Numbered from the stretch's first letter, positions 18,331-27,869 are shown. The stretch is DNA of 64,000 nucleotides from Pedobacter steynii (GCF_900103665.1 NZ_FNGY01000001.1:930001-994000), one strand, 5' to 3'. Made by a program: numbers and translations. Notes: generated from the letters alone by a model not told the origin.

Positions 18331-19104
18331 ATGATGAAACCTATCTTTAACTACACCTGTTTGCTCTTGCTTTTTGTGCTGACTTCTTTTTCAGGCAAAA
18401 AAGCGCAAAAAATAAATATTGTTTTTATTGGCGATAGCATTACTGAGGGCAGTGCTTTAGCAGATTCAAAAACAGAAGCTCCACCAATCTATGTGGCGAA
18501 GCTGTTGAGGGATCGTAAAGATATTACCTTAGTAAACGTTAATAATAAAGGGTTTAGTGGACATACCACTGTAGATTTTTTGCCAAAGAACAACATTGAT
18601 TTCTCTAAAGTACTGCAGGCAGCCGATAGCTTTGCACAAGATAAAACCGCGGTATTATTGTTCTCTATCATGTTGGGCACAAACGATAGTGCGATGTTTG
18701 GCCCAAATGGTGCACCTGTCCAGGCCATTGAGTACAAAGATAATTTGAATGTCCTGATCAATACCCTGATTAACAAATACCCTGATGCTAAATTTGTCCT
18801 GCAATACCCACTTTGGTACAGTCCCAATACACACAACAACGCAGGATATATGCAGGAAGGGCTCGATCGGCTAAACAGTTATTTTTCGCAAATCGAAGCC
18901 TTATATGCGGAGCAGAAACTTAGCCATCCAAATAAAGTTTATTTAGGAGAAAAAGCTGCTTATGGCTTTTTTCAAAAGAACCCTGAAAAGTTGTTTAAGG
19001 CTGAGGAGGGCAAGCACGGTACCTTTTATTTGCATCCCAATGCTGAGGGCTCTAAACGTTTAGCTGGATTTTGGGCAAAGGGAATTCTAAAAGCAATTAA
19101 ATAA
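18331..19104 (+). CDS. Secreted SGNH/GDSL hydrolase
   Basis: A 257-aa protein with signal peptide (LLLLFVLTSFSG) and the SGNH blocks: FIGDSITEG with the nucleophile Ser36, the glycine block NKGFSGHTT, LGTNDSAMFGPNG with the block-III Asn, and a C-terminal FYLHPNAEG carrying the catalytic His. It should hydrolyse an ester of a carbohydrate or lipid in the periplasm or outside the cell. Two adjacent ATGs (18331, 18334) are equally possible starts. Its end overlaps the convergent antiporter gene by eight bases. Confidence 0.85.
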   Translation: MMKPIFNYTCLLLLFVLTSFSGKKAQKINIVFIGDSITEGSALADSKTEAPPIYVAKLLRDRKDITLVNVNNKGFSGHTTVDFLPKNNIDFSKVLQAADSFAQDKTAVLLFSIMLGTNDSAMFGPNGAPVQAIEYKDNLNVLINTLINKYPDAKFVLQYPLWYSPNTHNNAGYMQEGLDRLNSYFSQIEALYAEQKLSHPNKVYLGEKAAYGFFQKNPEKLFKAEEGKHGTFYLHPNAEGSKRLAGFWAKGILKAIK

Positions 19105-20680
19105 TTTTTAGCCGCTCTTCTTCCAGGTCTATCTGATACAATTGCTGACGAATGATTTCTTCATCAACGGAAACGTCTTTATTGAGTTCCGACAGGTATT
19201 CCCGCTGGCTTTCGAGCAAGCCGACAAAAATCGCTTTCGTTTCATCGTTCATCCAGCTGTCGTCAGCAGCTTGTGCTTTTTCCTCCCAATGTTTCATGAT
19301 TTTTTCCATGCCTGCATGGCCCTTTAGTTCATTCTCGTACTTGTTTTTAAGAAACTGATATGCATGTTTCCTCAAACCCTGCTTCATTTCCCGCCTGGCC
19401 AATTCCTCTGCTTCTTCATTAAATATCCCGCCAAATGAACCGGTACGTTTTATGAAATAGGGAAGGGTAAGTCCTTGCACCACCAGTGTAAGTAAAATGA
19501 CCACAAAGGTGATGAATAGGATCAGGTTCCGGTATGGAAATGCAGTGCCATCAGCTAAAGTAACCGGGATAGCCAATGCCGCGGCTAAAGACACGACACC
19601 ACGCATTCCTGTCCAGCCAAGCAGTAGGGGCATTGTGATTCGCATTCTTCTGGAACTCGCACGTGGCGCTACACTGGGCCGGAAGATCAGTGTGGCGGTC
19701 ATCGCAGCGTAGGAACTGATGACCCGGGCTCCAACCAACACTCCGGTTACCAATAGGCCATAACCAATGGCGGTGCCTAAAGGAATGCCTTTCGCTCGTA
19801 ACCCATCAACGATTTCCGGCAATGCCAGACCGATAATGAGGAAGACAATACCATTCAAAATGAATATAAAACTTTCCCATACACTGTGTCCCTTAATGCG
19901 GCTGGCGCTGTTCAGGAAAGTTAACCTTCTTGCAGACATATATAAACCGGTACTTACCACCGCCATTACACCCGAGCTATGAACCTGTTCTGCAATCCAG
20001 TAAATAAAATAAGGCTCAATAAGGGTGAGCGCAATATCTGAGGGGGCATCCGTCGGTAATCTTTTATGACTCTGCACAAATATCCAGCCCAGCAGTAAAC
20101 CAATGCCGACACCGCCAATCACCATCCAGAGAAAGCTAAGTGCGGCTTCCTGCCATATGAACTGGCCTGTGCCAACCGCTACGAGTGCAAATCGAAAGAT
20201 GATCAATGAAGAAGCATCATTCAATAAGCTTTCGCCTTCCAGGATTGCTGAAGTTGATCTGGGGATTTTTACAAACTTAGTGATCGCTCCCGTACTTACC
20301 GCATCGGGTGGCGATACAATCCCGCCCAATAAAAATCCCAAAGCAATGGTAAATCCCGGAATCAAATGATTGGTCACCAGAGCCACAGAAAGCGCAGTGA
20401 AAAACACCACCAGGAAAGCAAAACTACCGATGATGCGCCACCATTTTTTCATCTCTTTAAAAGAAATGGACCAGGCGGCTGAAAACAACAAGGGGGGCAG
20501 AAATATGAAAAATATAAGGTCAGGATCAATTTTTACAGCTGGGAGCCCGGGGATAAAGCTGACCAGTAATCCGGCAACAACCAATAGAATAGGGTAAGCG
20601 ATTTTAAGTTTGGCAGCCCACATATTCAACAGCACGATTGCAGCTATAATGGCCAACAGAAAAGGTAGAATGGTATGCAT
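19097..20680 (-). CDS. CPA1-family Na+/H+ antiporter
   Basis: A 527-aa protein with about 12 membrane helices (residues 1-410) and a charged cytoplasmic tail (about 415-527). It carries family signatures such as FIFLPPLLFSAAW, GGIVSPPDAVS (the ion-binding aspartate), EGESLLNDASSLI and GWTGMRGVVSLAAALAIP. It exchanges protons for sodium or potassium across the inner membrane. Length and layout match YjcE/NhaP-like members of Bacteroidota. It stands alone, convergent with the SGNH hydrolase. Confidence 0.93.
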   Translation of the reverse strand: MHTILPFLLAIIAAIVLLNMWAAKLKIAYPILLVVAGLLVSFIPGLPAVKIDPDLIFFIFLPPLLFSAAWSISFKEMKKWWRIIGSFAFLVVFFTALSVALVTNHLIPGFTIALGFLLGGIVSPPDAVSTGAITKFVKIPRSTSAILEGESLLNDASSLIIFRFALVAVGTGQFIWQEAALSFLWMVIGGVGIGLLLGWIFVQSHKRLPTDAPSDIALTLIEPYFIYWIAEQVHSSGVMAVVSTGLYMSARRLTFLNSASRIKGHSVWESFIFILNGIVFLIIGLALPEIVDGLRAKGIPLGTAIGYGLLVTGVLVGARVISSYAAMTATLIFRPSVAPRASSRRMRITMPLLLGWTGMRGVVSLAAALAIPVTLADGTAFPYRNLILFITFVVILLTLVVQGLTLPYFIKRTGSFGGIFNEEAEELARREMKQGLRKHAYQFLKNKYENELKGHAGMEKIMKHWEEKAQAADDSWMNDETKAIFVGLLESQREYLSELNKDVSVDEEIIRQQLYQIDLEEERLKII

Positions 20681-20775
20681 AGGTTAAATTCTTTTGAATA
20701 TCGGCAATAGGCCAGGCTTCTGCCCGAAATATGAAGATAAAAAAGAATCAGGCATTTAGATGTAAAAAATGGCGG

Positions 20776-21282
20776 TTAGTACTTCTTTAATCCAAATTGA
20801 TTGAGGTGGTGGGTAAAATGCTTACTATGCCAGATTAGCCATTCATCGTAATTCATGGGGCCGAATGCACCATGGACGGCGGTGGTTTCCGGATCGGAAA
20901 AGTATTTGTCAAAATCATCCAGCTCCTTCATTAACTGTCGGATGGCGGTAACCAGATCCGGATAGATTAATTTCGCCGGAAGCACTCCCCGGGTTACATT
21001 TCTTGGTATTTCCAGTGGCCCGTAAATATTGGCTTGTTTGGCCAATTTTGCCTGTTCTTCGGAAACTTCACAAAAGGGTTCTTTTGTGCCATTGGTATAT
21101 TGAACCTGGTCAATGAGGTGTTCTATCATTTGTTGTGGTGTCATTTTCCCCCAGATTGCAATTGTGCCGGGTTGAAGTTGCCTGAACAAGGTTTCCAGGC
21201 TCAGGCGGTTAGGGGTGTCAACCAATCTGAATGGTGCTCCTATAGTGTCATTTGTTTTCATCATTTCTGGTAAAGTTATCAC
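20776..21282 (-). CDS. DinB/DUF1569-like protein
   Basis: A 168-aa protein of the DinB four-helix superfamily, DUF1569-like: KMTPQQMIEHLIDQV supplies a first metal-site histidine, and NYDEWLIWHSKHFTHHLNQFG at the C-terminus supplies the remaining histidines (quoted as one 20-residue-scale motif, His residues near positions 152, 155 and 158). The enzymatic role is unknown; relatives are metal-dependent thiol transferases or simply uncharacterised. An internal ATG a few codons in could be the true start (MMKTNDT). Confidence 0.75.
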   Translation of the reverse strand: MITLPEMMKTNDTIGAPFRLVDTPNRLSLETLFRQLQPGTIAIWGKMTPQQMIEHLIDQVQYTNGTKEPFCEVSEEQAKLAKQANIYGPLEIPRNVTRGVLPAKLIYPDLVTAIRQLMKELDDFDKYFSDPETTAVHGAFGPMNYDEWLIWHSKHFTHHLNQFGLKKY

Positions 21283-21345
21283 CCATTTTCAATTGATTAC
21301 TATGCGAAACAGACAATAAAAGGGGGGAGATGAGACAATATCCTG

Positions 21346-21687
21346 TTAGCCTTTCTTCTTAGATAACTTGGCCATTGGGTTAAATTCGAGGCAGAGGTCA
21401 ACCCAATATTTCAGTTTTTTTAAGTTGTCAATAGCGGTGTCTTCAACGTAAACGTAGTCTTTCATTATTCTGCCGTTGTTCATCATGTTCCTGCAATTAC
21501 CGTTCTCCAGTTCTACCCCAACTTTTGCTGAACCTATGCGGCATAATAATTCAGTGCCTGAGACACAGATACACATTTTATGATCGACCATAAAGCATAT
21601 TCCACTGAACATTTCCTTTTCAGTTACATCTTCACGGTCAGAGAGTAATTCCCGTACCTGATTAGCCAGTTGTTCGTCATAAGCCAT
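21346..21687 (-). CDS. TfoX N-terminal domain protein
   Basis: A 113-aa protein consisting of a single TfoX/Sxy N-terminal domain: VTEKEMFSGICFMVDHKMCI, LLCRIGSAKVG and KDYVYVEDTA. Stand-alone TfoX-N proteins are common in Bacteroidota; unlike the Haemophilus competence regulator they lack the C-terminal domain and their role is unclear. It is probably transcribed with or independently of the DinB-like gene 63 bases downstream. Confidence 0.85.
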   Translation of the reverse strand: MAYDEQLANQVRELLSDREDVTEKEMFSGICFMVDHKMCICVSGTELLCRIGSAKVGVELENGNCRNMMNNGRIMKDYVYVEDTAIDNLKKLKYWVDLCLEFNPMAKLSKKKG

Positions 21688-21873
21688 ATTTCTATAATTT
21701 GATGGATGTTAATTTAAATATAGTGAATGTTTATCTATTTGGCTTTGTGCTTTTATGGAATGTTTTTTTTCCATTTCAAACATTTTGATCCTAGGGTTGC
21801 TTGATGTTTTGTTAACGGTCAAAGATCTTTGTCTTATCTACGGTTTCCCGTATAGAGATAAAAAACTGCAGTA

Positions 21874-21897
21874 CTATTTTTGATTAAACAAAAATAG
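21874..21897 (+). promoter_or_regulatory. Inverted repeat over a TAnnTTTG promoter element
   Basis: CTATTTTTG (21874-21882) and CAAAAATAG (21889-21897) are perfect complements around ATTAAA. The left arm contains TATTTTTG, which fits the Bacteroidota -7 consensus TAnnTTTG, 22 bases before the ATG at 21904. A well-placed -33 element is not obvious, so the site may be an operator, a leader hairpin or both. Confidence 0.35.
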
Positions 21898-21903
21898 ATA
21901 TAT

Positions 21904-22110
21904 ATGAAAAAGTACTATGTAAACAAGCGTGCACAGAGCAATGGCGATCATGAGGTACATCACGAGAGCTGCAGATATCTGCCACTTCCGGAAAATAGAA
22001 GCTATTTGGGAGAATATTCCTCTTGTGGTCCTGCAGTAACTGAAGCAAAAAGGACTTATTCTACTGCCAATGGTTGCCTGACGTGTTCAACTGATTGCCA
22101 CACGGGCTAA
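21904..22110 (+). CDS. Small cysteine-rich protein
   Basis: A 68-aa soluble protein with five cysteines (in HHESCRYLP, SSCGPAV, NGCLTCSTDCHTG) and several histidines, suggesting a metal site. It begins with a polar KKYYVNKRAQ and has no signal. I recall similar short proteins in Bacteroidota but no assigned function. It is monocistronic, followed by a strong terminator at 22179-22210. Confidence 0.7.
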   Translation: MKKYYVNKRAQSNGDHEVHHESCRYLPLPENRSYLGEYSSCGPAVTEAKRTYSTANGCLTCSTDCHTG

Positions 22111-22178
22111 AGGATTATTTTTAAGGCTTGCGTGATTTGACACAGGCTTTTGGGTTTAACAGCTATTTTACCTAAACT

Positions 22179-22210
22179 GAATAAGTCCCGGCAACGGCCG
22201 GGACTTATTC
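22179..22210. terminator. Bidirectional terminator
   Basis: GAATAAGTCCCGGC (22179-22192) pairs perfectly with 22197-22210 around an AACG tetraloop. It lies between the ends of the convergent small cysteine-rich gene and the DUF4142 gene and can end both transcripts. Confidence 0.8.
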
Positions 22211-22234
22211 AAGTTGAGATCTGCCTGTCAGCTA

Positions 22235-22822
22235 CTAATTCATACTGTCCTGAATCTTTTTAATCATTACCAGGTGTGCCTTTACCACTGGAGTAGTTTT
22301 GGAAGCAAAGGCTTTTAAGTCCGCATCCTTGCTATCAATCGCCTCATCCTGCATCAGTTTAAGCGTTTTCTCGTGGCCGTTTACCATTGCATCCACATAG
22401 GCTTTGTCAAAGTCTTTTTCGGTTTTCCCATTCAGTTCAGTCATCTTTTTCTGATGCTCCTCATCTAAGGCGCCAGGTAAGGTGATATTTTTCATTTTGG
22501 CTATTGCCTTCAGTTCTTCATTGGCTTTACCATGGTCATTGACCATCATGTTTGCGAAATCTTTAACCTGGGGATTGTTGGTTTTTTCAAGTGCGAGATT
22601 TCCGAATTCAACTTCAGCCATTCCTCCCACAGCTGCTTTTGTAGCAAACTCTGCATCTGACGCTTCTACGGCGATTCCTCCTGTAGCCATAACGTTGGAA
22701 GTCGTGTCCTTAACTGTGTTCAGACTGTCGGCTGTATTCCTGGCATCTTTTGTTCCGCTGTTGCATCCCTGGAATGCAAAACCAGCTACAGAAATAGATA
22801 ATAAATACACTAATTTTTTCAT
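22235..22822 (-). CDS. DUF4142 lipoprotein
   Basis: A 195-aa lipoprotein (signal with FAFQGCNSG lipobox) followed by a ferritin-like four-helix DUF4142 domain: ATKAAVGGMAEVEFGNLAL, VKDFANMMVNDHGKANEEL and KAYVDAMVNGHEKTLKLMQ. The family is periplasmic and strongly expanded in Bacteroidota; roles in stress have been suggested but not settled. Length is typical. Confidence 0.9.
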   Translation of the reverse strand: MKKLVYLLSISVAGFAFQGCNSGTKDARNTADSLNTVKDTTSNVMATGGIAVEASDAEFATKAAVGGMAEVEFGNLALEKTNNPQVKDFANMMVNDHGKANEELKAIAKMKNITLPGALDEEHQKKMTELNGKTEKDFDKAYVDAMVNGHEKTLKLMQDEAIDSKDADLKAFASKTTPVVKAHLVMIKKIQDSMN

Positions 22823-22959
22823 AACGGCTAGATTTTGTTTTTATAACAGTTAAACATTTTTTTTAAACCACTTATATAAACAAACCACAGGACGTCTGGT
22901 TTTAATAGCGCTCAGGTAAGGGCTATAGCAGGTAAGATCATTTATTAGTCGGTGGATGT

Positions 22960-23541
22960 CTACGAAGAGTAGGTCAGTGCAACGACTCCTCCCGGGAAAG
23001 CCTTTACCTCTGTCAGCTTCAGGTAAAACGGTATTTTACAACCTGTAAAAATTGGCAGGCCCAAACCCAATACAACCGGATGGACGGCCAGGTGGTATTC
23101 ATCGATGAGACCCGTTGCGATGAGGCTTTGCATAAACTCCGCACCACCAAATGCAACGATCGGTTTTCCGGCCCCTGCTTTAAGTGCTATGATCTCTTCC
23201 GCAAGATCGCCGTCGAAAACCTGTGCCTCTGTCCAGGAAGCTTCGGCGGCGGTCTGCTGTGCCGTTCCGGCATCGATGCCTTTAAATCCTTTTCTGGTAA
23301 AGACCGCCTTGGGGATCTGGTTCATCGGTGCGGCAAAAGGACCGGTCGCTGTCGGCCAGTAAGGTGCCATCAGCTCAAACGACTTTCTGCCCATAATCAG
23401 TAAGCTCGCGTCACTGCTTTTCTCAACACTCCAGGCCAATGACTCCTCGTCTCCGGTTTTGAAGATCCAATCGTTCTTGCCATTTGCATCGCACACGAAG
23501 CCGTCTAGTGAAAGCGACATTTTCATTACTAACTTTCTCAT
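22960..23541 (-). CDS. RibD-C/dihydrofolate-reductase-like protein
   Basis: From the ATG at 23541 this is 193 aa, beginning MRKLVMKMSLSLDGFVC as usual for the family; an upstream in-frame start at 23610 adds 23 residues with no counterpart. It has the RibD C-terminal reductase blocks SLLIMGRKSFELM, GKPIVAFGGAEFMQSL and LIDEYHLAVHPVVLGLGLPIF. It should bind NADPH; the substrate is unknown. It is preceded by a divergent-looking but same-strand AraC regulator and an NmrA-like protein. Confidence 0.87.
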   Translation of the reverse strand: MRKLVMKMSLSLDGFVCDANGKNDWIFKTGDEESLAWSVEKSSDASLLIMGRKSFELMAPYWPTATGPFAAPMNQIPKAVFTRKGFKGIDAGTAQQTAAEASWTEAQVFDGDLAEEIIALKAGAGKPIVAFGGAEFMQSLIATGLIDEYHLAVHPVVLGLGLPIFTGCKIPFYLKLTEVKAFPGGVVALTYSS

Positions 23542-23626
23542 AATTATAGATTTGTATTTCAAATATACTGCGGCCTTTCTAAATCCGAGAGTGGGGAAAA
23601 TGACAATCAAAGGGGGTGATTACGTC

Positions 23627-24550
23627 TCAATTCTGTTGGTCAAACGATTTTCGAAATTCCAGCGGACTGAAGGAGGTTTTACTTTTGAATAGTTTGTTAA
23701 AGGACTGAGAATGCTCAAACCCTAACATATAAGCGATTTCGCCTACGCTAAGGGAAGTGACGGACAGTTTCTCTTTGGCCAATTCTATCAGCTGCTCATG
23801 GATAAACTGCTGTGCGGTTTGGCCTGTTAGCGTCTTCAGCATCGAGCTTAAGTATTTCGGCGAGAGATTTAGCCTTTCCGCGAAATACTGCACCCTAGGC
23901 AGGCCTTTTTTGCCCGCAATGTCCTCGCCGAAATAAGCGGAAAATAATGATTCCAACTGCTCCAGCATTTGATGACCGGCCCGCTTTCGGGTAATAAACT
24001 GGCGATTGTAAAATCGATCTGAGTAATTAAGCAAGGTCTCTATCTGAGAAATAATAATCCCCTGACTAAACTTGTCAATGTTGGCGTGATATTCCCGCTC
24101 GATGTTGCTGATGATGTCCATCAGGGTATCCTCTTCCTTTTTGGATACAAACAGCGCTTCGTGGATGGCATAACTGAAATACTCATATTTCTTTATCCCC
24201 CCGGCCAAAGGCGTACCCCATAAAAAATCCGGGTGGATGAGCAACATCCAACCCGATTTATTAGCAGGGGTACCGGTAATTTGTTCTATGCCGAATACCT
24301 GTCCCGGAGCGATAAAGAACATGACGCCTTCGTCAAAATCATACGACTGCTGACCGTACATTACTTTACCGCCAATATTCTTTTTAAGTGCTATTAAATA
24401 AAAATCAAAGGTCCATTTGCAGTCAAAGTATTCCGGTTGCATTTGTATATCCGTATAATTCACAATACTGATCAGGGGATGCTCGGGCGGAGTAAGACCT
24501 CTGGTCTGATGAAACGCGGTAATTGTCTTTAATTTTTTTATTTTTCTCAT
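23627..24550 (-). CDS. AraC-family transcriptional regulator
   Basis: A 307-aa regulator with an N-terminal cupin-like ligand domain (about 30-190, including GVMFFIAPGQVFGIEQ) and a C-terminal double HTH: FAERLNLSPKYLSSMLKTLT and SVGEIAYMLGFEHSQSFNKLFK with the family-typical SPLEFR ending. In Pedobacter such genes commonly sit beside a reductase or NAD(P)-binding protein, as here with NmrA-like and RibD-C-like genes, and probably control them. Confidence 0.9.
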   Translation of the reverse strand: MRKIKKLKTITAFHQTRGLTPPEHPLISIVNYTDIQMQPEYFDCKWTFDFYLIALKKNIGGKVMYGQQSYDFDEGVMFFIAPGQVFGIEQITGTPANKSGWMLLIHPDFLWGTPLAGGIKKYEYFSYAIHEALFVSKKEEDTLMDIISNIEREYHANIDKFSQGIIISQIETLLNYSDRFYNRQFITRKRAGHQMLEQLESLFSAYFGEDIAGKKGLPRVQYFAERLNLSPKYLSSMLKTLTGQTAQQFIHEQLIELAKEKLSVTSLSVGEIAYMLGFEHSQSFNKLFKSKTSFSPLEFRKSFDQQN

Positions 24551-24634
24551 GCGTTTGCCTGCTACCGATCCTGCGATGTCTTTACCTTTAATCCGAAATT
24601 AATAAATAATTTAATAGAACATTAAGCAGGAACT

Positions 24635-25540
24635 TTATTCCCTTTCATAAGCTTCGGCAAAATCTTTGGCGAAGTCTTTCAGTTTCACTTTGCCTAAGGA
24701 AGGTTTGTGCTGATGGTAATCCTCATAAAGCTGGCCATTACCCTGGCTTTCCTGCAGCTCGATAAAGCCCCTGGCTACCTGTTCATTAAAACCTATGCTC
24801 AGCCAATCATTCAGCAACTGCTGGCTTGGAACAACCTGCCATTTCAAGTCGGGTTTGCCGATGGCTTCCCCCAGCACCTGAGCAATCTCATTGGGCGAAA
24901 CCTCATCACTTGCGACGTAACGTATGGTTTTTCCCTCAAATGGTCTGTCCACTTCTTCGGCAATGACAGCAGCAATGTCTTTCGGCGAGACCCATGGCTC
25001 TTTCACATCACCACCATAATTGGAAACGAGGGCTCCCCGCGATTTGATCTGATGAATAGTAGAAAACAGGTTGATGTAGAAGCTAACCGGCCGGATAAAC
25101 TTGATCGCTATCCCGGCCGGCAGTTGTCGAAGAATAGTCTCGACATTGTGGTGGAAACGGATGATCCCGGTTCCTTTATTCGTATGTGCGCCGATGCTGC
25201 TGAGGTGGATCAGCTGCTTTATACCGGCGCGTTCGACAGCCGCTTTGTAGTTTTCGCCGATTTTAGTAATCTCGCTGATAAAGTCCACAGATTGATCAAA
25301 CATATTTCCGGCGGCTTCCATGGTCTCCATAAGGTAAACCATGTCCGCGCCTTTGAAGGTTTCCGCCAGGAAATCTACATCCTGCAATGTGCCAATGGCT
25401 GCTTTCGCGCCAAGGCGTTCAATTTCTGCCTGACGTTCGGCATTGCTGCTGATCACGGTGACTGCATGGCCGTTGCTGACCAGTGTTTCTGTAAGTGGCT
25501 TCCCAATGTTTCCAAGTGAGCCTGTAAGTACGATGTTCAT
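24635..25540 (-). CDS. NmrA-like NAD(P)-binding protein
   Basis: From the ATG at 25540 the protein has 301 residues and starts directly with the Rossmann strand MNIVLTGSLGNIGKPLTETL (GxxGxxG motif); the longer frame from 25576 adds 12 polar residues. Further blocks are DMVYLMETMEAAGNM and IKQLIHLSSIGAHT. It belongs to the NmrA/SDR-a5 group of atypical short-chain dehydrogenases, which sense the NAD(P)H state or reduce small molecules. It lies upstream of the AraC regulator gene. Confidence 0.87.
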   Translation of the reverse strand: MNIVLTGSLGNIGKPLTETLVSNGHAVTVISSNAERQAEIERLGAKAAIGTLQDVDFLAETFKGADMVYLMETMEAAGNMFDQSVDFISEITKIGENYKAAVERAGIKQLIHLSSIGAHTNKGTGIIRFHHNVETILRQLPAGIAIKFIRPVSFYINLFSTIHQIKSRGALVSNYGGDVKEPWVSPKDIAAVIAEEVDRPFEGKTIRYVASDEVSPNEIAQVLGEAIGKPDLKWQVVPSQQLLNDWLSIGFNEQVARGFIELQESQGNGQLYEDYHQHKPSLGKVKLKDFAKDFAEAYERE

Positions 25541-25640
25541 GTTTTGCTTTTTTTGTTGAGTCAAAAGTCCGAACAATGAACAGGAAGGATGTAGCCAAAA
25601 GTCGCTATGTTGTAGCCAAATTTAGCGATCATCCTTTCAT

Positions 25641-27869
25641 TTATTTTTCCAGGAAATTCAGTTCTGCAATGGCAACCGACTTTTTATTTCCAGCAATTGC
25701 GATGGGTTTTATTTTTATATACCGGGTGGATATTTCATTTTTAAAATAGTGTGTTCTGGCGGTTGGATCGTTAATCAGGTTTCCAAATTCAAAATTTTCT
25801 ATAGGCTCCCAGTTTTTACCGTCCTTGCTGATCTCGATCATTCCCTTTTCAATCATACCATCCAAAAAAGCTTTGGGAGGTGTATAAATGAAAGCTGTTA
25901 ACCGGTGTACAGCACCCAAATCTATGGTCATCGGAGCGGTTTGATCATTGAATTCCGCCTGCCAATACGTTTCTTTGTTTGCATCAAAAGCCTTTGCCGC
26001 TTGATCTGATCCAGTCTGTACTGCTAATAATTTCCAGTTTTTCTGGAGCAGGCCAAATGCTTCTTTGGCAACACTGCCTTTTTCATGATTAGCGATGGCG
26101 ATGGCTTTGACCTCGGCATTAACGACGAGGACAGGCACCGTGTATTTTTTTGAAGAGGAGGAGGGCTCAGTACCATCTGTAGTGTAATAAATTTCAGTAC
26201 CGGTACCCAGGTTTCCAGTGGCATCCTGTCCATGTGGTTTCCATCCAAATTCATGTTTTTTGGGCGATATGGTTACTAAACCATTCAGGTCCCTGTCGAA
26301 TTGAAGCTGAGTTGGTTTTGAGCGGTAATAATGTGCTTCAATTGTGGCAATTGCCGGAGTAGCCCTCGATGACAGTACTTTTACTCTGAATCGTGAAGCA
26401 GTAACTTCCGGAAAACGCAATATGCGCTTATAACCAATATTCGTTGCAGCAGCAATTTTCTGCCATTTATTGTCAATCCAGGCCTCAAGGATATGTTCTT
26501 CCACCCGTTCACTATGGGACGCGATCGCCTCCTGCAAAACAATTCTGTTGATGGTAACGGGGCTGCCAGTTGTAATTTCTATGCTGTTTTCTGGTTTTGT
26601 TAGCAACAGATAAGTATTTAAGCTTTTATCCAGTACTTGTTTTGGGCCTTTTGCAGTGGCGAATAAATTTTTGCCATAAGTTTCGTTGATGCGTTTACCT
26701 ACCTCGCTCAGGACTTTTACATCCTCCGGAGAGAATTTGCCTTCCCGGTTTGGCGGAATGTTCAATAAGAAGGTCGAATTGCCGCCAACTGCTCTTTCAT
26801 AAATGTCAAAAACATCATCGGTACTGCGCACTTTTTGTCTTTCATCATCCCGGTAAAACCAGCCCTCACGTATGGAAGTATTCGTTTCTGCCTGCTGATA
26901 GTGTAAATATTTCCCTTTATACAACTCATTTCTGGCACCCAGGGATTCCTCAGTTAAATCCGGAAAATTAATTGCAGTTTTGGGATTTTCAGTATAGGGA
27001 ATAATATTCCATTCCGTATTTCGCGTTCCGCCAGCCTCATTGCCACACCAACGGATATCTTCTTTGCCAAAAATAACTGCCTTAGGTGCTAAAGTGTGGA
27101 TTAGTTTTTTCCAGGCTGCATAATTGTATTTCTGACCTCCTTTTGTTTTCGGGTGGGCACCATCAAACCAAACTTCATCGATCGGACCATATTCTGTTAG
27201 GAGCTCGAATAGCTGGTTAAGAAAATATTCATTGTAATCATCTACCTCAAACTCAAATTTGGTTTTGTTGGCAAAAGGTCTGCCGGCAATCTTTCCCGGA
27301 ATGGTACGTTTGTTCACTTTACTTAAATTACCATACAAGCCGCTGGCACTTTCGATCTGGAAAAGGTCGGCCGGCGACAAGTAAATTCCTAGTTTTAAGC
27401 CATATTTTTTGCAGGAAGCGGAGAGTGCTTTCACGATATCTCCCTGGCCATTCTGAAAACCTGTCGACATGATTCCATGTGTCGTATACCGGCTTTGCCA
27501 AAGTACGAATCCGTCATGGTGTTTTGCAGTCAGGATGACCATTTTCATTCCTGCAGATTTCATCGATTGGCACCACTGATCTGTATGCAGTTCTTTTAAA
27601 TCGAAAATCTTTGGATCTTCTTTGCCATTTCCCCATTCCATGCGGGTAAAAGTGTTAGGCCCAAAGTGGATAAAGGCAATGAACTCGTTTTTTAAGGCAG
27701 CAAGTTGATTGGCGGTTGGTACTACATGGGCTGCTTTCGCTATAATCGAGGATTCTGTGTCATTTGCGGTTACCGGGATTGTATTTTGTAGGGTTATCGT
27801 ATTGTTTTGTGCCTGTGCATTTAAATAAAATACTGCGCCGGCCAGGACGCTGATAAATATTTTTTTCAT
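25641..27869 (-). CDS. GH29 alpha-L-fucosidase with C-terminal binding modules
   Basis: From the ATG at 27867-27869 (742 aa) a signal peptide ends at LNAQAQ. The GH29 domain covers about residues 50-400: FIHFGPNTFTRMEWGNG, KMVILTAKHHDGFVLWQSRY and the nucleophile strand IDEVWFDGAHPK (Asp). After it come a short beta-sandwich, a chitobiase C-terminal-like module (EIYYTTDGTEPSSSSKKY) and an F5/8 type C (CBM32-like) carbohydrate-binding domain near the end (YWQAEFNDQTAPMTIDLG). It should remove alpha-L-fucose from surface or host glycans in the periplasm or outside. It stands alone and is not in the nearby SusC/SusD unit. Confidence 0.9.
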   Translation of the reverse strand: MKKIFISVLAGAVFYLNAQAQNNTITLQNTIPVTANDTESSIIAKAAHVVPTANQLAALKNEFIAFIHFGPNTFTRMEWGNGKEDPKIFDLKELHTDQWCQSMKSAGMKMVILTAKHHDGFVLWQSRYTTHGIMSTGFQNGQGDIVKALSASCKKYGLKLGIYLSPADLFQIESASGLYGNLSKVNKRTIPGKIAGRPFANKTKFEFEVDDYNEYFLNQLFELLTEYGPIDEVWFDGAHPKTKGGQKYNYAAWKKLIHTLAPKAVIFGKEDIRWCGNEAGGTRNTEWNIIPYTENPKTAINFPDLTEESLGARNELYKGKYLHYQQAETNTSIREGWFYRDDERQKVRSTDDVFDIYERAVGGNSTFLLNIPPNREGKFSPEDVKVLSEVGKRINETYGKNLFATAKGPKQVLDKSLNTYLLLTKPENSIEITTGSPVTINRIVLQEAIASHSERVEEHILEAWIDNKWQKIAAATNIGYKRILRFPEVTASRFRVKVLSSRATPAIATIEAHYYRSKPTQLQFDRDLNGLVTISPKKHEFGWKPHGQDATGNLGTGTEIYYTTDGTEPSSSSKKYTVPVLVVNAEVKAIAIANHEKGSVAKEAFGLLQKNWKLLAVQTGSDQAAKAFDANKETYWQAEFNDQTAPMTIDLGAVHRLTAFIYTPPKAFLDGMIEKGMIEISKDGKNWEPIENFEFGNLINDPTARTHYFKNEISTRYIKIKPIAIAGNKKSVAIAELNFLEK

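Noticed and set aside
19497-20597. Several plus-strand frames opposite the antiporter gene
   Set aside because: Short, antisense to a well-supported membrane transporter, without signals of their own.
23080-23403. Open frames opposite the RibD-C-like gene
   Set aside because: Antisense shadows of a clear reductase gene with no own start context or homology seen.
24707-25519. Open frame of 270 codons opposite the NmrA-like gene
   Set aside because: It is fully antisense to a well-supported Rossmann-fold gene, has no recognisable domain, and its composition follows from the codon usage of the real gene.
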